Source: Gammaproteobacteria bacterium (GTDB taxonomy: Bacteria; Pseudomonadota; Gammaproteobacteria; Chromatiales; Chromatiaceae). From it: 64,000 nt of DNA. Both the position numbers and the translations under genes were made by a program. The first letter of the stretch is position 1; each line of letters begins with the position of its first letter. This document shows positions 8,672 through 22,707 of the stretch, piece by piece. The stretch covers positions 223,395-287,394 of the forward strand of contig JAGRGY010000016.1 in assembly GCA_020445255.1 (NCBI GenBank), written 5' to 3'. The notes below the pieces were generated by a model. It worked only from the letters and a program-made list of their open reading frames with translations, was not told the origin of the DNA and searched no databases.

Positions 8672-10957
8672 ATGATGTGGGCGAGAATCTGGGCTGTTCT
8701 ATTGCTGCTAGGCATGGCGTCACAGGTCACGGCGGAAGGTTTCCGGATTTCCGACATCAGGGTCGAGGGGCTGCAGCGGATCACGGCGGGTACGGTCTTC
8801 AATTATCTGCCGGTCAAACCGGGCGACGAGGTCGATTTCGACCATACGTCCGACATCGTGCGCGAGCTGTACAAAACCGGATTTTTCAAGGACGTGCGGC
8901 TCGAGAAGGCCGGCAATGTGCTGGTCGTCGTCGTCACCGAGCGCCCGGCGATCTCGGAGATCCGCTTCAGCGGCAACAAATCGATCGACACGGACAAGCT
9001 GAAGGAGGGCCTGAAGGACATCGGCCTGGCGGAAGGCCGCACCTTCGACCGTTCAGTGCTCGACGGCATCGAGCAAGAGCTCGAGCGCCAATACTACAAC
9101 CAGGGTAAGTACGCGGTGAAACTCACGTCGACCGTGACGCCCCTGGAACGCAACCGCGTCGCGATCGACATCAACGTCGTCGAGGGCGAGACGGCGTTGA
9201 TCAAAAAGATCAATATCGTCGGCAATACGGTGTTCGAGGACGACGATCTGCTCGATCAGTTCGAGTTGTCGACCGGCGGCTGGCTGTCACGGTTTACCCG
9301 CGACAATCAGTACTCACGGCCCAAGCTCTCAGGTGACCTGGAGACGCTGCGCTCCTACTATCTCGATCGCGGTTACATCAACTTCAAGATCGACTCGACC
9401 CAGGTTGCGATTACGCCCGACAAGAAAGACATCTACATAACGATCAATGTCACCGAGGGCGACATCTACACGATCAAGGATATCCGGCTGGCGGGCGACC
9501 TTGTCGGCGAACCCGAGGAGTATTTCCCGCTGATCCACCTGCGGCGCGGCGAACCCTTCGCGCGCAAGGCCGTAGTCGAGAGCAGTGACCGCGTTTCCGC
9601 AAAGCTCTCCGATCTGGGTTACGCGTTTGCCAACGTCAACAGCATTCCCGAGATCGACGAAGAAACCAAATCCGTCACGATCACTCTGTTCGTCGATCCG
9701 GGCAAGCGTGCCTACGTGCGCCGCATCAATATCCGTGGCAATTCCCGTACACGCGACGAAGTGGTGCGACGCGAGTTCCGCCAGATGGAGTCGGCATGGT
9801 TCTCCGGGGAGAAGCTCAAGCTGTCGCGCGAGCGCGTGCAGCGCACCGGTTATTTCGACAACGTGAACGTCGAGACGCCGTCGGTGCCAGGTTCGGCCGA
9901 TGAGGTCGATATCAATGTCAGCGTTAGCGAGAAGCCGTCCGGCCAGCTGCTCGCCGGACTCGGCTTTTCGCAGTCGGATGGCGTGATCGTCAATGCATCG
10001 ATCAGCCAGGACAACTTCGCTGGTACCGGCAAGAAAGTGTCGCTGGCGTTGCAAACCAGTGGTGCGAACCAGGCCTACCAGGTCTCGTACACGAATCCCT
10101 ACTACACGGTCGATGGGATCAGTCGCGGCTTCAACCTCAGCTACCGCGCCACCGACTTCCGTGAACTCGATACGGCCGACTACAGGACCGATGACGGAAT
10201 TGCATCGGTCAACTTCGGGTTTCCATTGAGCGAGTTCAACCGCATCAATTTTGGGGCGGCCATCCACTCTATCGACTTCAAGGTCGGGTCGGTGCCGTCG
10301 ACCGAGGTGTTGGCATTCCAAACCGCCGAGGGCAATTCGTTTCTTGATTTCGAAACGAATCTGAGTTGGAAACACGACTCGCGTGATTCGGCGATCTTTC
10401 CGCGTGAAGGTGCCGTGCAGTCATTGTTTGCCGAGATGAGCATCCCGGGCAGCGACCTGCAGTACTGGAAGTTGTCATACGAGCATCGCCGCTATTGGTC
10501 GATTACGCGCGAATTCGTCGTATCGCTGTTTGGTGAAATCGGTTTTGGCGATGCCTACGGCAGTACCAGCCGTCTGCCGTTCTTCGAAAACTTCTTCGGC
10601 GGCGGTCCGGGTTCGATCCGTGGCTTTGCCGCGCGCTCGGTGGGTCCACGGGATTCGCAGGGTGAGCCGCTGGGTGGCAACGCGATGTACGCGGGCAACA
10701 TCGAACTGCTGTTTCCACCGCCGTTCCAACAGAAGACTGAAACCGTTCGATTGGCGGCATTCCTGGATTTCGGCAGTGTTGTCGATGCGAACAGCTACGA
10801 CCTCTTCGATTCCAACGAACTACGGTATTCGGCCGGACTGGGTGCCTCGTGGCTGTCGCCGCTGGGGGCGCTCACGGTGAGCTTCGCGCTCCCATTCCGC
10901 GCGGACAGCCAGGATGAAAAAGAACAGTTCCAGTTCTCGTTGGGTACGACGTTCTGA
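8672..10957 (+). CDS. bamA: Outer membrane protein assembly factor BamA
   Basis: Central subunit of the BAM complex that folds and inserts beta-barrel proteins. The 761-residue precursor starts with a signal peptide (MMWARIWAVLLLLGMASQVTAEG). Five POTRA domains follow to about residue 420 and then a C-terminal Omp85 barrel. The lid-loop motif region FFGGGPGSIRGFAARS is intact and the last residue is Phe, as BAM substrates require. I start at ATG 8672 rather than an in-frame GTG at 8621, because the signal peptide begins there; ATG 8675 is also possible. A TATACT element lies in the gap after rseP but has no convincing -35. Confidence 0.97.
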   Translation: MMWARIWAVLLLLGMASQVTAEGFRISDIRVEGLQRITAGTVFNYLPVKPGDEVDFDHTSDIVRELYKTGFFKDVRLEKAGNVLVVVVTERPAISEIRFSGNKSIDTDKLKEGLKDIGLAEGRTFDRSVLDGIEQELERQYYNQGKYAVKLTSTVTPLERNRVAIDINVVEGETALIKKINIVGNTVFEDDDLLDQFELSTGGWLSRFTRDNQYSRPKLSGDLETLRSYYLDRGYINFKIDSTQVAITPDKKDIYITINVTEGDIYTIKDIRLAGDLVGEPEEYFPLIHLRRGEPFARKAVVESSDRVSAKLSDLGYAFANVNSIPEIDEETKSVTITLFVDPGKRAYVRRINIRGNSRTRDEVVRREFRQMESAWFSGEKLKLSRERVQRTGYFDNVNVETPSVPGSADEVDINVSVSEKPSGQLLAGLGFSQSDGVIVNASISQDNFAGTGKKVSLALQTSGANQAYQVSYTNPYYTVDGISRGFNLSYRATDFRELDTADYRTDDGIASVNFGFPLSEFNRINFGAAIHSIDFKVGSVPSTEVLAFQTAEGNSFLDFETNLSWKHDSRDSAIFPREGAVQSLFAEMSIPGSDLQYWKLSYEHRRYWSITREFVVSLFGEIGFGDAYGSTSRLPFFENFFGGGPGSIRGFAARSVGPRDSQGEPLGGNAMYAGNIELLFPPPFQQKTETVRLAAFLDFGSVVDANSYDLFDSNELRYSAGLGASWLSPLGALTVSFALPFRADSQDEKEQFQFSLGTTF

Positions 10958-10977
10958 TTTCGGATACGGGGGTGCCG

Positions 10978-11496
10978 ATGTACAGGCATTGCTTGCAGAT
11001 TGTGATTTCGCTGATGGTCCTGCTGATCGGTGCCGCTCAGGCTGCCGACGTGGCGGTGGCGGTGGTCAATCCGTTGCGCCTACAGAGCGAAGCGCCCCAG
11101 GTTGCAAGCGTACGCGAGAAGATCAAGCTCGAGTTTGCCGCGCGCGAGGCCAAGACCGTCGCGCAGCAGGAGCAGATCGCACAGCTTGAAGAAAAGCTGT
11201 CGCGCGATCGGGACAAGATGAGCGATGCCGAAGCAAAGAGCCTGCAGTACGACATACGGTCGCGCACGCTGCGGCTTGAGAACGCCAAAGAGGAACTCGA
11301 GAGCGACCGGCGGCTGCGCCTCAGTGAAGAAATGGACCGGCTGCGCAGGGTCATGGCCGAGGTGATCGCGGAAGTGGCAAAGGCGGAAAATCTGGATATC
11401 GTGCTGGAGAGCGGCGTGACCTGGGTCTCGGCGCGAGCGAATATCACGGATAAGGTCCTGGAGCGGATGCGCATGCTGGATGCGGCGGGTAAATAG
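10978..11496 (+). CDS. skp: Periplasmic OMP chaperone Skp (OmpH family)
   Basis: Skp holds unfolded outer-membrane proteins in the periplasm before BAM. The 172-residue precursor has a signal peptide ending AQAADVA. A long charged coiled-coil follows (residues about 45-120, rich in Glu, Lys, Arg and Gln), which forms the tentacles of the trimer. The C-terminal part returns to the body domain (AEVIAEVAKAENLDIVLES). ATG 10978 sits 5 nt after GGGGG. Its place between bamA and lpxD is the usual one. Confidence 0.93.
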   Translation: MYRHCLQIVISLMVLLIGAAQAADVAVAVVNPLRLQSEAPQVASVREKIKLEFAAREAKTVAQQEQIAQLEEKLSRDRDKMSDAEAKSLQYDIRSRTLRLENAKEELESDRRLRLSEEMDRLRRVMAEVIAEVAKAENLDIVLESGVTWVSARANITDKVLERMRMLDAAGK

Positions 11497-11508
11497 GCGC
11501 TATCGTCG

Positions 11509-12555
11509 ATGGCATTGACGCTCGCAGCGCTGGCCAAGACTGCCCAGGCACAGCTGCGCGGTGATCCCGATCGACTCATCGACTCTGTGGCGACGTTGCA
11601 GGACGCCCATCCAGGCGCGATCAGTTTTCTGGCCAACCCGAAATACAGGGCCTACCTCGAAACGACGCGCGCGTCGGCGGTGATCCTTGATGCAGAGAAT
11701 GCCGGACTGTGCCCGGTCGACTGCCTGATCTCCGACAACCCCTACTTGGCTCATGCGCGAGTAATGGCGGCCCTGTATCCCGAGCCGCGCTATCCGGCCG
11801 GAATCGACGGCAGCGCCGTGGTCGACCCGTCAGCACGGGTTGCGCCTACCGCGTCGATAGGGGCTCAGAGTTTCGTCGGCGCCGGTGCCGAGATCGGCGA
11901 GGACGTGATCGTCGGTCCCGGTTGCATGGTCATGGAAGGCGCCACCATCGGCGCCGGTTCGCGGCTTGTGGCGATGGTTACGCTGTGTCACGGGACCGTG
12001 CTCGGTCGCCGCTGCCTCGTGCATCCCGGCGCGGTGATCGGTGGCGACGGATTCGGACTCGCCAACGATGCGGGACGCTGGGTCAAGGTGCAGCAGGTGG
12101 GCCGCGCGGTACTCGGTGACGACGTCGAGGTGGGTTCGTGTACGTCGATCGATCGCGGCGCAATCGAAGACACCGTCATCGCTGACGGAGTGAAGCTCGA
12201 CAGCCAGGTCCACATCGCGCACAACGTCAAGGTCGGCGAACATACGGCAATGGCAGGGTGTGCCGCGGTCGCCGGTTCATCGACGATCGGATCGCACTGC
12301 ACCATCGCCGGCGGTGCCGGTCTGACGGGTCACATCGAGCTTGCCGATCATGTGCATGTCTCCGGAGCGACCGCGGTTACCCGATCCATTCGCAAACCCG
12401 GCGTTTATACCGGTACGGTGCCGGCGATCGAGCACGCGGACTGGCTGAAGAACTTCGCCCGTCTGCGTCATCTTGATGACCTTGCGCGCCGTATCAAGTC
12501 GCTCGAGCGGGAATTGGCCGCGCTGCGACAACAGCATGACAAAGCAGGCGACTGA
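11509..12555 (+). CDS. lpxD: UDP-3-O-(3-hydroxyacyl)glucosamine N-acyltransferase
   Basis: Third step of lipid A synthesis: adds a hydroxyacyl chain from acyl-ACP to the glucosamine nitrogen. The 348-residue protein has the N-terminal uridine-binding domain (about 1-100, with AISFLANPKYRAYL). A left-handed beta-helix of hexapeptide repeats (about 105-320) carries the catalytic His region KLDSQVHIAHNVKVGEH. The C-terminal helix KSLERELAALRQQ completes it. It begins 12 nt after skp. Confidence 0.97.
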   Translation: MALTLAALAKTAQAQLRGDPDRLIDSVATLQDAHPGAISFLANPKYRAYLETTRASAVILDAENAGLCPVDCLISDNPYLAHARVMAALYPEPRYPAGIDGSAVVDPSARVAPTASIGAQSFVGAGAEIGEDVIVGPGCMVMEGATIGAGSRLVAMVTLCHGTVLGRRCLVHPGAVIGGDGFGLANDAGRWVKVQQVGRAVLGDDVEVGSCTSIDRGAIEDTVIADGVKLDSQVHIAHNVKVGEHTAMAGCAAVAGSSTIGSHCTIAGGAGLTGHIELADHVHVSGATAVTRSIRKPGVYTGTVPAIEHADWLKNFARLRHLDDLARRIKSLERELAALRQQHDKAGD

Positions 12556-12855
12556 GCGCCGCGCAGTCGGCCCGGTCCCCAAGCCTGCGCATCATGTCGT
12601 TGTTCGTCATGACGTCACCGGGGCTGCGACGTGCTGAGACGCGAGGCACATGATGGTGGCGCGTCTCGGTCGCGGTGCCGAAGCGGCCGTCGAGCGTCCG
12701 CCTCGCCGCAGTTGGGACTTCGGGGCCGGCAACCGGAAATCGTTGAGACTAGCAGGCGAGTGGGTGAAACGGCTCTGAGCATTACGCAAATTTCCGCTTG
12801 GCCCACTAGAATCCATCCAGCAGAAACGTTTCGTTCGGAGAATCCCCCAGACACC
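12556..12855 (+). other. 300-bp gap between lpxD and fabZ with a candidate promoter
   Basis: No credible gene is visible on either strand. The reading frame of fabZ stays open upstream but lacks family similarity. A TAGAAT hexamer at 12807-12812, about 44 nt before the fabZ ATG, is a possible -10 but has only a poor -35. In most relatives lpxD and fabZ are adjacent, so this gap is an insertion or an extra regulatory segment. Confidence 0.5.
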
Positions 12856-13284
12856 ATGGATATTCAGAAGATTCAAAGCCTTTTGCCGCATCGCTACCCC
12901 TTCCTGTTGGTGGACAGGGTGCTCGAGGTCGAACCCGGCAGGCGACTCGTTGCGATCAAGAATGTCACGATCAACGAGCCGTTCTTCCCCGGGCATTTTC
13001 CGACCAAACCGGTCATGCCTGGCGTACTGCTGATCGAGGCGATGGCGCAGGCGACGGGTCTGCTGGCGATGGAGAGCGCCGATGTGCCGAAAGAGGCGAT
13101 CTACTACCTGGTTGGGGTGGACAAGGCACGCTTCAAGAAGCCCGTCGTACCGGGCGACCAATTGGTGTTCGAGGTCGAGGTGCTGAAGCACAAGCGTGAG
13201 ATATGGGTATTCGCGGCCGAAGCCAAGGTCGACGGGGCCGTGGTCGCGTCAGCCGAGATCATGTGTACCGCGCGGAATCTTTGA
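12856..13284 (+). CDS. fabZ: 3-hydroxyacyl-[acyl-carrier-protein] dehydratase FabZ
   Basis: Dehydrates 3-hydroxyacyl-ACP in fatty acid elongation and competes with LpxA for 3-hydroxymyristoyl-ACP. The 142-residue hot-dog-fold protein carries the catalytic pair His47 ([10 protein letters not shown]) and Glu61 ([12 protein letters not shown]). ATG 12856 gives the typical [17 protein letters not shown] start. An in-frame ATG at 12631 would add 75 residues without similarity. lpxA begins 2 nt after the stop. Confidence 0.97.
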   Translation: MDIQKIQSLLPHRYPFLLVDRVLEVEPGRRLVAIKNVTINEPFFPGHFPTKPVMPGVLLIEAMAQATGLLAMESADVPKEAIYYLVGVDKARFKKPVVPGDQLVFEVEVLKHKREIWVFAAEAKVDGAVVASAEIMCTARNL

Positions 13285-13286
13285 AC

Positions 13287-14057
13287 ATGATCGATCCGCG
13301 CGCGGTAGTGGATCCGGCTGCGGAGGTCGATGAAGGTGTTTCGATCGGTCCGTTCAGCGTCATCGGGCCCGGTGTCAGCATTGGCAGCGGCACATGGGTC
13401 GGCCCGCATGTCGTCATCCGCGGCAACTGCCGGATCGGTCGCGAAAACCGGATCTATCAGTTCGCGTCGATCGCCGAAGACCCGCAGGACAAGAAGTACG
13501 CGAACGAGGAAACGTTTCTGGAAATCGGTGATCGCAACACGATCCGGGAATACGTGACCATCCATCGTGGCACGGCCCAGGACGTGTCGCTGACCAAGGT
13601 CGGCAACGACAACCTGCTGATGGCCTACACGCACGTCGCGCACGACTGCCGCCTCGGCGACCACGTGATCATGGCGAATGCGGCATCGCTCGCCGGCCAT
13701 GTACAGATCGGCGACTGGGCCATTCTCGGCGGGTTCACGATCGTGCATCAGTTCTGCCGTCTCGGCGCCCACTGCTTCACGGCCATGGGCAGTGCGATCA
13801 GCAAGGATGTGCCACCGTATGTCATGGTCGGCGGACAACCGGCTCAGCCACACGGAATCAACAGCGAGGGCCTCAAGCGACGCGATTTCACCAAGGAACA
13901 GATCGCGACGATCAAGCGCGCCTATCGCACGCTGTACAGTTTCGGGCTGTCGTTGGCTGAGGCTCGCGGGCAGATCGAGGCCGAGGCGCAGGCCAATGCG
14001 GAGATGCGCAGCTTTGCCGAGTTCCTCGCGTCCAGCGAACGCAGCATCGTGCGTTGA
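13287..14057 (+). CDS. lpxA: Acyl-ACP--UDP-N-acetylglucosamine O-acyltransferase
   Basis: First enzyme of lipid A synthesis; trimeric left-handed beta-helix in the cytosol. The 256-residue protein has hexapeptide repeats from residue 5 onward, the catalytic His119 in MAYTHVAHDC, and the GGFTIVHQFCRLGAHCF region that sets acyl-chain length. A C-terminal helical domain begins around residue 190 (GLKRRDFTKEQIATIKRAYR). The start is fixed by ATG 13287, 2 nt after fabZ. Confidence 0.97.
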   Translation: MIDPRAVVDPAAEVDEGVSIGPFSVIGPGVSIGSGTWVGPHVVIRGNCRIGRENRIYQFASIAEDPQDKKYANEETFLEIGDRNTIREYVTIHRGTAQDVSLTKVGNDNLLMAYTHVAHDCRLGDHVIMANAASLAGHVQIGDWAILGGFTIVHQFCRLGAHCFTAMGSAISKDVPPYVMVGGQPAQPHGINSEGLKRRDFTKEQIATIKRAYRTLYSFGLSLAEARGQIEAEAQANAEMRSFAEFLASSERSIVR

Positions 14058-14194
14058 TTCGCTCATGACACGCCGGCGCGTCGCCAGATCTCCTGCTGAC
14101 AAGGTTCTTTCGCGATGCGATGGTCACCGCAGCGGCACCGCTGAAGCCGCGCTATGCGCAGTTCACGACGTGACTGCGGCGGTCGTTTGAACCC

Positions 14195-15385
14195 GTGTTG
14201 AACGGCGAGGCGACTGTACGGCCGCGTGGCGGGCTGCGCATCGGCATCATTGCCGCCGAACCGTCGGCTGATCTACTCGCTGCCGGGCTGATGGACGCGC
14301 TGCGCGAGCGTCTGCCGCAGGTGCACTTCGAAGGCATCGCGGGGCCGCTGATGCAGCGCAGTGGGATCGACACCTGGGCAAAGATGGAAAGCCTGTCCGT
14401 CATGGGGCTGTTCGAGGTGCTGCGCCACCTGCCGCGACTGCTCGCCCTGCGTGCGCGTGTACTCGCGCGCTGGCGCGATACACCGCCGGCCGCGTTCATC
14501 GGCGTCGATGCGCCGGATTTCAACCTGACTGTCGAGATGCGACTTCGCGAGCGTGGTGTGGCAACGGTCCACTATGTCAGCCCGACGGTCTGGGCCTGGC
14601 GCAGTGGCCGGGTGCGCAAGATGCGACGAGCCATCGACCTGCTGCTCGCGATCTTCCCGTTCGAACCGGATTTCCTGCGCGACCGCGGCATGTCGTCGAC
14701 CTATGTCGGGCATCCGCTGGCCCGGGTCATGCCACTCGATCCCGATCGCGGGGCGGCGTGTGCGGCGCTTGGACTCGATCCATCGCGCCGCGTGCTGGCG
14801 GTTCTGCCCGGCAGCCGGCGCGGTGAGGTGGCACGCATCGCGCCACCGTTCCTGCGGACTGCGGCACAATTGCAGCGTGAGTTACCCGGCCTCCAGGTGG
14901 TGCTGCCGCTGGTCAACGACACGACCCGGGCAATGGTCGATGCGCTGCGCATGCAGGTGACGCCGGAACTCGATTGCATCGTGTCGGTCGGTACCGCGCA
15001 CAGCGCCCTGGCGGCTGCCGACGTCGTGTTGGTGGCGTCGGGCACGGCGACACTCGAGAGCCTGTTGAGCAAGCGCCCGATGGTCGTCGGTTACCGGGTC
15101 TCAGCGGCGACCTGGATCGTCGGACGCCTGTTCCGCCTGCTCAAGGTCGAGCACGTGGCGATGGCCAACCTGCTCGCCGGCGAGCGGCTGGCGCCGGAAC
15201 TCCTCCAGCAGGCCTGCACGCCGGAACGGCTGCTACCCGAGCTGCGGGCACTGTTCGCCGACCCCGATCGGCGGGCGCGCATCGCGCGGCGCTACCGTGA
15301 AATCCACGATGCCATGCGCATCGACACCAACCACGCCGCCGCGCAGGCGGTGATCCGCCTGCTCGAGCAACGCGGCCTTGTCTGA
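14195..15385 (+). CDS. lpxB: Lipid A disaccharide synthase
   Basis: GT19 glycosyltransferase joining lipid X and UDP-diacylglucosamine at the inner-membrane face. The GTG start at 14195 (TTG 14198 also possible) gives 396 residues. Family blocks are [19 protein letters not shown] (often GEPSGD, here AEPSAD), GIDAPDFN-type [53 protein letters not shown] and ASGTATLE. The AEPSAD variant is a conservative change in the nucleotide-binding loop. The preceding 137 bp contain no gene. The 3' end overlaps rnhB by 8 bp. Confidence 0.95.
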   Translation: MLNGEATVRPRGGLRIGIIAAEPSADLLAAGLMDALRERLPQVHFEGIAGPLMQRSGIDTWAKMESLSVMGLFEVLRHLPRLLALRARVLARWRDTPPAAFIGVDAPDFNLTVEMRLRERGVATVHYVSPTVWAWRSGRVRKMRRAIDLLLAIFPFEPDFLRDRGMSSTYVGHPLARVMPLDPDRGAACAALGLDPSRRVLAVLPGSRRGEVARIAPPFLRTAAQLQRELPGLQVVLPLVNDTTRAMVDALRMQVTPELDCIVSVGTAHSALAAADVVLVASGTATLESLLSKRPMVVGYRVSAATWIVGRLFRLLKVEHVAMANLLAGERLAPELLQQACTPERLLPELRALFADPDRRARIARRYREIHDAMRIDTNHAAAQAVIRLLEQRGLV

Positions 15386-15950
15386 ATACCTCATCTGTGG
15401 CGTCGACGAGGTCGGCCGGGGACCGCTCGCGGGACCGGTCGTCGCGGCGGCCGTGATCATCGATCCGGGGCGGCCGATCGCCGGTCTCGATGATTCGAAG
15501 AAGCTGTCCGAGCGGCGCCGCGAGCAGCTGTACGATGTCATCCGCGAGCGCGCACTGGCGTGGTCGCTGGGACGGGCCGAGGTCGACGAGATCGACCGCA
15601 TCAACATTCTGCAGGCGAGTCTGCGGGCGATGGAGCGCGCCGTCGCCGCGCTTGGCGTGCGTCCGGGACTCGCGCTGGTGGACGGCAACCGCCTGCCGCG
15701 GCTGGCCTGCGAGGCACGCGCGATCGTCGGCGGCGACGCCAGCGAGGCCTGCATCTCGGCCGCCTCGATCCTGGCCAAGGTTTCCCGCGACCGCGAGATG
15801 GTCGCCCTGGATGCGCATTACCCCGGGTACGGACTGGCACGCCACAAGGGCTATCCGACCAAGTTCCACATCGAGGCCCTCGCACGGCTCGGTGTCAGCG
15901 AGATCCACCGGCGCACGTTTGCGCCGGTTCGACGGTTTTGTTCGCCCTGA
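15378..15950 (+). CDS. rnhB: Ribonuclease HII
   Basis: Cleaves RNA in RNA/DNA hybrids and starts ribonucleotide excision repair. The 190-residue protein shows the first two catalytic acids in [16 protein letters not shown] (Asp10, Glu11), then [11 protein letters not shown], the conserved DGNRLP and the [11 protein letters not shown] motif. The end is [10 protein letters not shown]. It starts with a TTG inside the end of lpxB. rnhB following lpxB and preceding dnaE is conserved in gammaproteobacteria. Confidence 0.96.
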   Translation: MSEYLICGVDEVGRGPLAGPVVAAAVIIDPGRPIAGLDDSKKLSERRREQLYDVIRERALAWSLGRAEVDEIDRINILQASLRAMERAVAALGVRPGLALVDGNRLPRLACEARAIVGGDASEACISAASILAKVSRDREMVALDAHYPGYGLARHKGYPTKFHIEALARLGVSEIHRRTFAPVRRFCSP

Positions 15951-16070
15951 CAGCGGTTTAGCCGGCCGATTTTGGGCGTGTTCGGGCGCGGGGAAACCCG
16001 TCTGGCAGACCACGGCGGGGCACGTTATGCTGTGCCGACTACCCCTCCTGGCGAGACCCCGAATCGTCCG

Positions 16071-19640
<3,570 letters not shown>

Positions 19641-19712
19641 CCCAGTTTCGCGGGCCGCGCCGGTCCGATGCGTTATCATTACCATTCAATTGCCGGCTCT
19701 TGAACAACAACG

Positions 19713-20669
19713 ATGAATCTTGATTTTCTCGAATTCGAGCAACCGATTGCGGAACTACAGGCCAAGATCGAGGAGTTGCGCCTGGTTGGCAACGACAACG
19801 AGATCAATATCCAGGAGGAAATCGAGCGTCTCGAGGGCAAGAGCCGTTCTCTGACCGAATCGATCTTCTCGAGCCTGACGCCGTGGCAGATCTCACAGCT
19901 GGCGCGGCACCCGTTGCGTCCGTACACGCTCGACTACGTCGCACGTATCGTTGACGAGTTCGAGGAGCTGCACGGTGATCGCGCGTACGCCGACGACAAG
20001 GCCATCGTCGGCGGTTTGGGCCGCATCGACGGCAGGCCGGTGGTGATCATCGGCCACCAGAAGGGGCGCGACACGAAGGAGAAGATCAGCCGCAATTTCG
20101 GCATGCCGCGTCCCGAAGGCTATCGTAAGGCACTGCGCCTGATGCGCATGGCGCAGCGCTTCGGTCTCCCGGTGCTGACCTTCATCGACACGCCGGGTGC
20201 GTATCCTGGCGTCGGTGCCGAGGAGCGGGGGCAGAGCGAGGCGATCGCGCGCAATCTGTTCGAGATGGCCGGCCTGCGCACACCCATCATCGCGACCGTG
20301 ATCGGCGAGGGTGGTTCGGGCGGCGCTCTTGCAATCGGTGTTGCCGACCGGCTCCTGATGCTGCAGTACAGCACCTACTCGGTGATCTCGCCGGAGGGTT
20401 GCGCGTCGATCCTGTGGAAGGACGCCGAAAAGGCGCCGCTCGCAGCCGAGGCGATGGCGATTACGTCCGACCACCTGAAGCAGCACGGCCTTATCGATGA
20501 CATCGTGCCCGAGCCCCTCGGCGGCGGGCACCGCGACCCCGATGCGGTGGCGCGCAGCCTCAAGTCCGCGCTGCTGAAGGCGATCGATGCCGTCAGCAGC
20601 GTCAGTCTCGATCGACTGCTCGAACTGCGTTACGAACGATTGATGTCGTACGGTGTCGTGGCCCGCTGA
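19713..20669 (+). CDS. accA: Acetyl-CoA carboxylase carboxyltransferase alpha subunit
   Basis: With AccD it transfers the carboxyl group from biotin to acetyl-CoA, giving malonyl-CoA. The 318-residue protein begins [21 protein letters not shown] and has the crotonase-like core with [19 protein letters not shown] and [31 protein letters not shown] is the oxyanion and substrate region. The length is that of E. coli AccA. It sits between dnaE and tilS, the common gammaproteobacterial order. Confidence 0.98.
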   Translation: MNLDFLEFEQPIAELQAKIEELRLVGNDNEINIQEEIERLEGKSRSLTESIFSSLTPWQISQLARHPLRPYTLDYVARIVDEFEELHGDRAYADDKAIVGGLGRIDGRPVVIIGHQKGRDTKEKISRNFGMPRPEGYRKALRLMRMAQRFGLPVLTFIDTPGAYPGVGAEERGQSEAIARNLFEMAGLRTPIIATVIGEGGSGGALAIGVADRLLMLQYSTYSVISPEGCASILWKDAEKAPLAAEAMAITSDHLKQHGLIDDIVPEPLGGGHRDPDAVARSLKSALLKAIDAVSSVSLDRLLELRYERLMSYGVVAR

Positions 20670-22005
20670 TACCCATCCGACCGGCCTTGAGCCGGGCCGG
20701 ATCGTCACCCTTCTCAACGATGAACTGCCGCGCGCGGCGAGCTATTGGATCGCCTACAGCGGCGGTGTCGATTCGAGCGTGCTGCTGCATCTGATGGCGG
20801 CGGTCCGCGAGCGCCTGGGCGCGCCTGTAACCGCGGTGCATGTCGACCACGGCCTGCAGAGGGACTCCGGTCTGTGGGCCGAACATTGTGCGCGGCAGTG
20901 TGCCGCGATCGGTATGCCGCTGGTGGCGCTGGCGGTCGACGCACGCGCACGGTCGGGGCAAAGCCCGGAGGCAGCTGCCCGTGCGGCCCGTTACGCGGCC
21001 ATTGGCGACGCCATGCAAGCAGGCGACATGCTGCTGACCGCGCATCATCTGGAGGACCAGGCCGAAACCGTGCTGCTACAGATGCTGCGCGGCGCCGGCG
21101 TGGAAGGCCTTTCGGCGATGCCACTTTGCCGCGACTGGTACGGCCGCTGGCTTGTCAGGCCGCTGCTGGCAGCGTCGCGCGACGAGATCCTCGCCTGGGC
21201 CCGGGCACGTGGGATCGCGTGGGTCGACGACCCGAGCAACGCCGACAGTGGACCGGAACGCAACTATCTGCGTCACACGGTGCTGCCGGCGCTCACCGCG
21301 CGCTGGCCGGCGGCGGCCCGCAGCCTGGCGCGCAGCGCGCACTTGTGCGCACAGGCGGCACAGACCGTCGCCGAACAGGCAGATGCCGATCTCACTCGCG
21401 CTGGCGTCGACGCCGGTGCGCGTCTGCGGATCGACGTGCTGTGTGCGCTCGAGCCCGCGCGCGCGGCGAACCTGCTGCGACGATGGCTGCGGGCAAGGGG
21501 TGCACCGGCGTTGCCGGCCGCGCGGCTCGACCAGGCGCTGCACCAGCTGTGCCAGGCGCGTGCGGATGCACAGCCGCTCGTCACCTGGTCCGGACACGCG
21601 CTGCGACGGTTTCGCGGCGAGGCCTGGCTGGTGAGCGGCGAAACCGTCGCAGCGCCGCAAACCCTGCGCCGCTGGGATGGCCGGACCCTCGACCTCGGTC
21701 CGGGCCTGGGCAGGCTCGAATGCCGCGAGGCGGCTCCCGGCATCGACCCCGGGCGCTGGCGTCGGGGTGTCGTCGAGGTGGGCTACCGGCGGCCCGGCAT
21801 GCGCTTCCGGCCCGCGGGAGCGGGCGCCTCGCGCGACTTCAAGCGGCTGGCCCACGAGTACGGCATCCCGCCCTGGCTGCGCGACCGGGTGCCGGTGATC
21901 TTCATCGATGGCGAACCCGCCGCGCTGGCCGGTTGCTGCGTGTGCGAGCCGTTCACGGCCGGCGACCGGACGGGCTGTTGGCCGGTCTGGGTTCCTCCTT
22001 CCTGA
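20653..22005 (+). CDS. tilS: tRNA(Ile)-lysidine synthase
   Basis: Attaches lysine to C34 of the tRNA-Ile CAU anticodon so that it reads AUA. The PP-loop ATPase motif [14 protein letters not shown] is at about residues 35-48 and is followed by [24 protein letters not shown] and [16 protein letters not shown] are diagnostic. The C-terminal TilS domain begins around residue 355 ([14 protein letters not shown]). The GTG at 20653 lies 17 nt inside accA; this overlap makes the exact start less certain. Confidence 0.94.
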   Translation: MSWPADTHPTGLEPGRIVTLLNDELPRAASYWIAYSGGVDSSVLLHLMAAVRERLGAPVTAVHVDHGLQRDSGLWAEHCARQCAAIGMPLVALAVDARARSGQSPEAAARAARYAAIGDAMQAGDMLLTAHHLEDQAETVLLQMLRGAGVEGLSAMPLCRDWYGRWLVRPLLAASRDEILAWARARGIAWVDDPSNADSGPERNYLRHTVLPALTARWPAAARSLARSAHLCAQAAQTVAEQADADLTRAGVDAGARLRIDVLCALEPARAANLLRRWLRARGAPALPAARLDQALHQLCQARADAQPLVTWSGHALRRFRGEAWLVSGETVAAPQTLRRWDGRTLDLGPGLGRLECREAAPGIDPGRWRRGVVEVGYRRPGMRFRPAGAGASRDFKRLAHEYGIPPWLRDRVPVIFIDGEPAALAGCCVCEPFTAGDRTGCWPVWVPPS

Positions 22006-22137
22006 TTCGGTTCAAATCTCTCATCTGCACAGGAGGTTAAAGCTTCGGCCGCGGGCGTCGATAAAACCGGCGAATGTGGTCGTCCGAGACGAATCGGTGG
22101 CCGCGCACCGCAAGCGACGGAGATCGAGGAGTCTCGA

Positions 22138-22623
22138 ATGAACAAACAAGCCGGTTTTACCCTGGTCGAGTTGGTGGTCGTGATCATCATCCTCGGCATC
22201 CTGGCTGCCACCGCGTTACCGCGGTTCATGAACGTGCAAACCCAGGCGCATCAGGCCGCCGTCGACGGCGCCGCCGGCGGTTTCGGATCGGGCATCGCCA
22301 TGTTCCGGGCGCAGTGGGTCGCCAACGGGCACTCCGCGGCACAGGCCAACGTCGCCAACTTCGGCGACGGCACCGTCGATTCGAATGCCAGCGGCTGGCC
22401 CGTGGGCACCGGCGGCAACGCGACGATCGACGACGCGGATGCCTGTGTCGAGGTCTGGACCGGCGTGATGCAGAACCCGCCCACGGTCGACTCGGCGGCG
22501 GGTTCCGACTACCTGGCCAGCGCGGCCGGGCAGGTTTGCACCTACGCCTACCAGGGAGACAGCGCGGGGCGTAGCGTCGCCTACAACGCATCGTCAGGCG
22601 CGCTCACCGTCACCAACCCGTAA
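22138..22623 (+). CDS. MSHA-type major or minor prepilin (MshA/MshB-like)
   Basis: A class IV prepilin of 161 residues. The leader MNKQAG is cut before Phe, giving a mature N-terminus [24 protein letters not shown] with Glu at +5. Two cysteines near the end (VCTYAYQ and [10 protein letters not shown]) could form the pilin disulfide loop. GAGGAG lies 8 nt before the ATG. It heads a run of five prepilin-like genes and mshQ, as in MSHA loci. I cannot tell from sequence alone whether it is the major subunit or MshB. Confidence 0.85.
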   Translation: MNKQAGFTLVELVVVIIILGILAATALPRFMNVQTQAHQAAVDGAAGGFGSGIAMFRAQWVANGHSAAQANVANFGDGTVDSNASGWPVGTGGNATIDDADACVEVWTGVMQNPPTVDSAAGSDYLASAAGQVCTYAYQGDSAGRSVAYNASSGALTVTNP

Positions 22624-22707
22624 CGTGGCACGGGGGCACCCGTGGCGTCCGCAATCGTGCAGCACAGAACGCGGCCAGGCGGCCGCGTTCTTGCGTGTGG
22701 GCGATCG

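Noticed and set aside
22060..22137. Sigma-54 promoter before the MSHA-type pilin genes
   Set aside because: TGGCCGCGCACCGCA has GG and GC 11 rather than 12 bp apart and lacks the T-rich -12 region.
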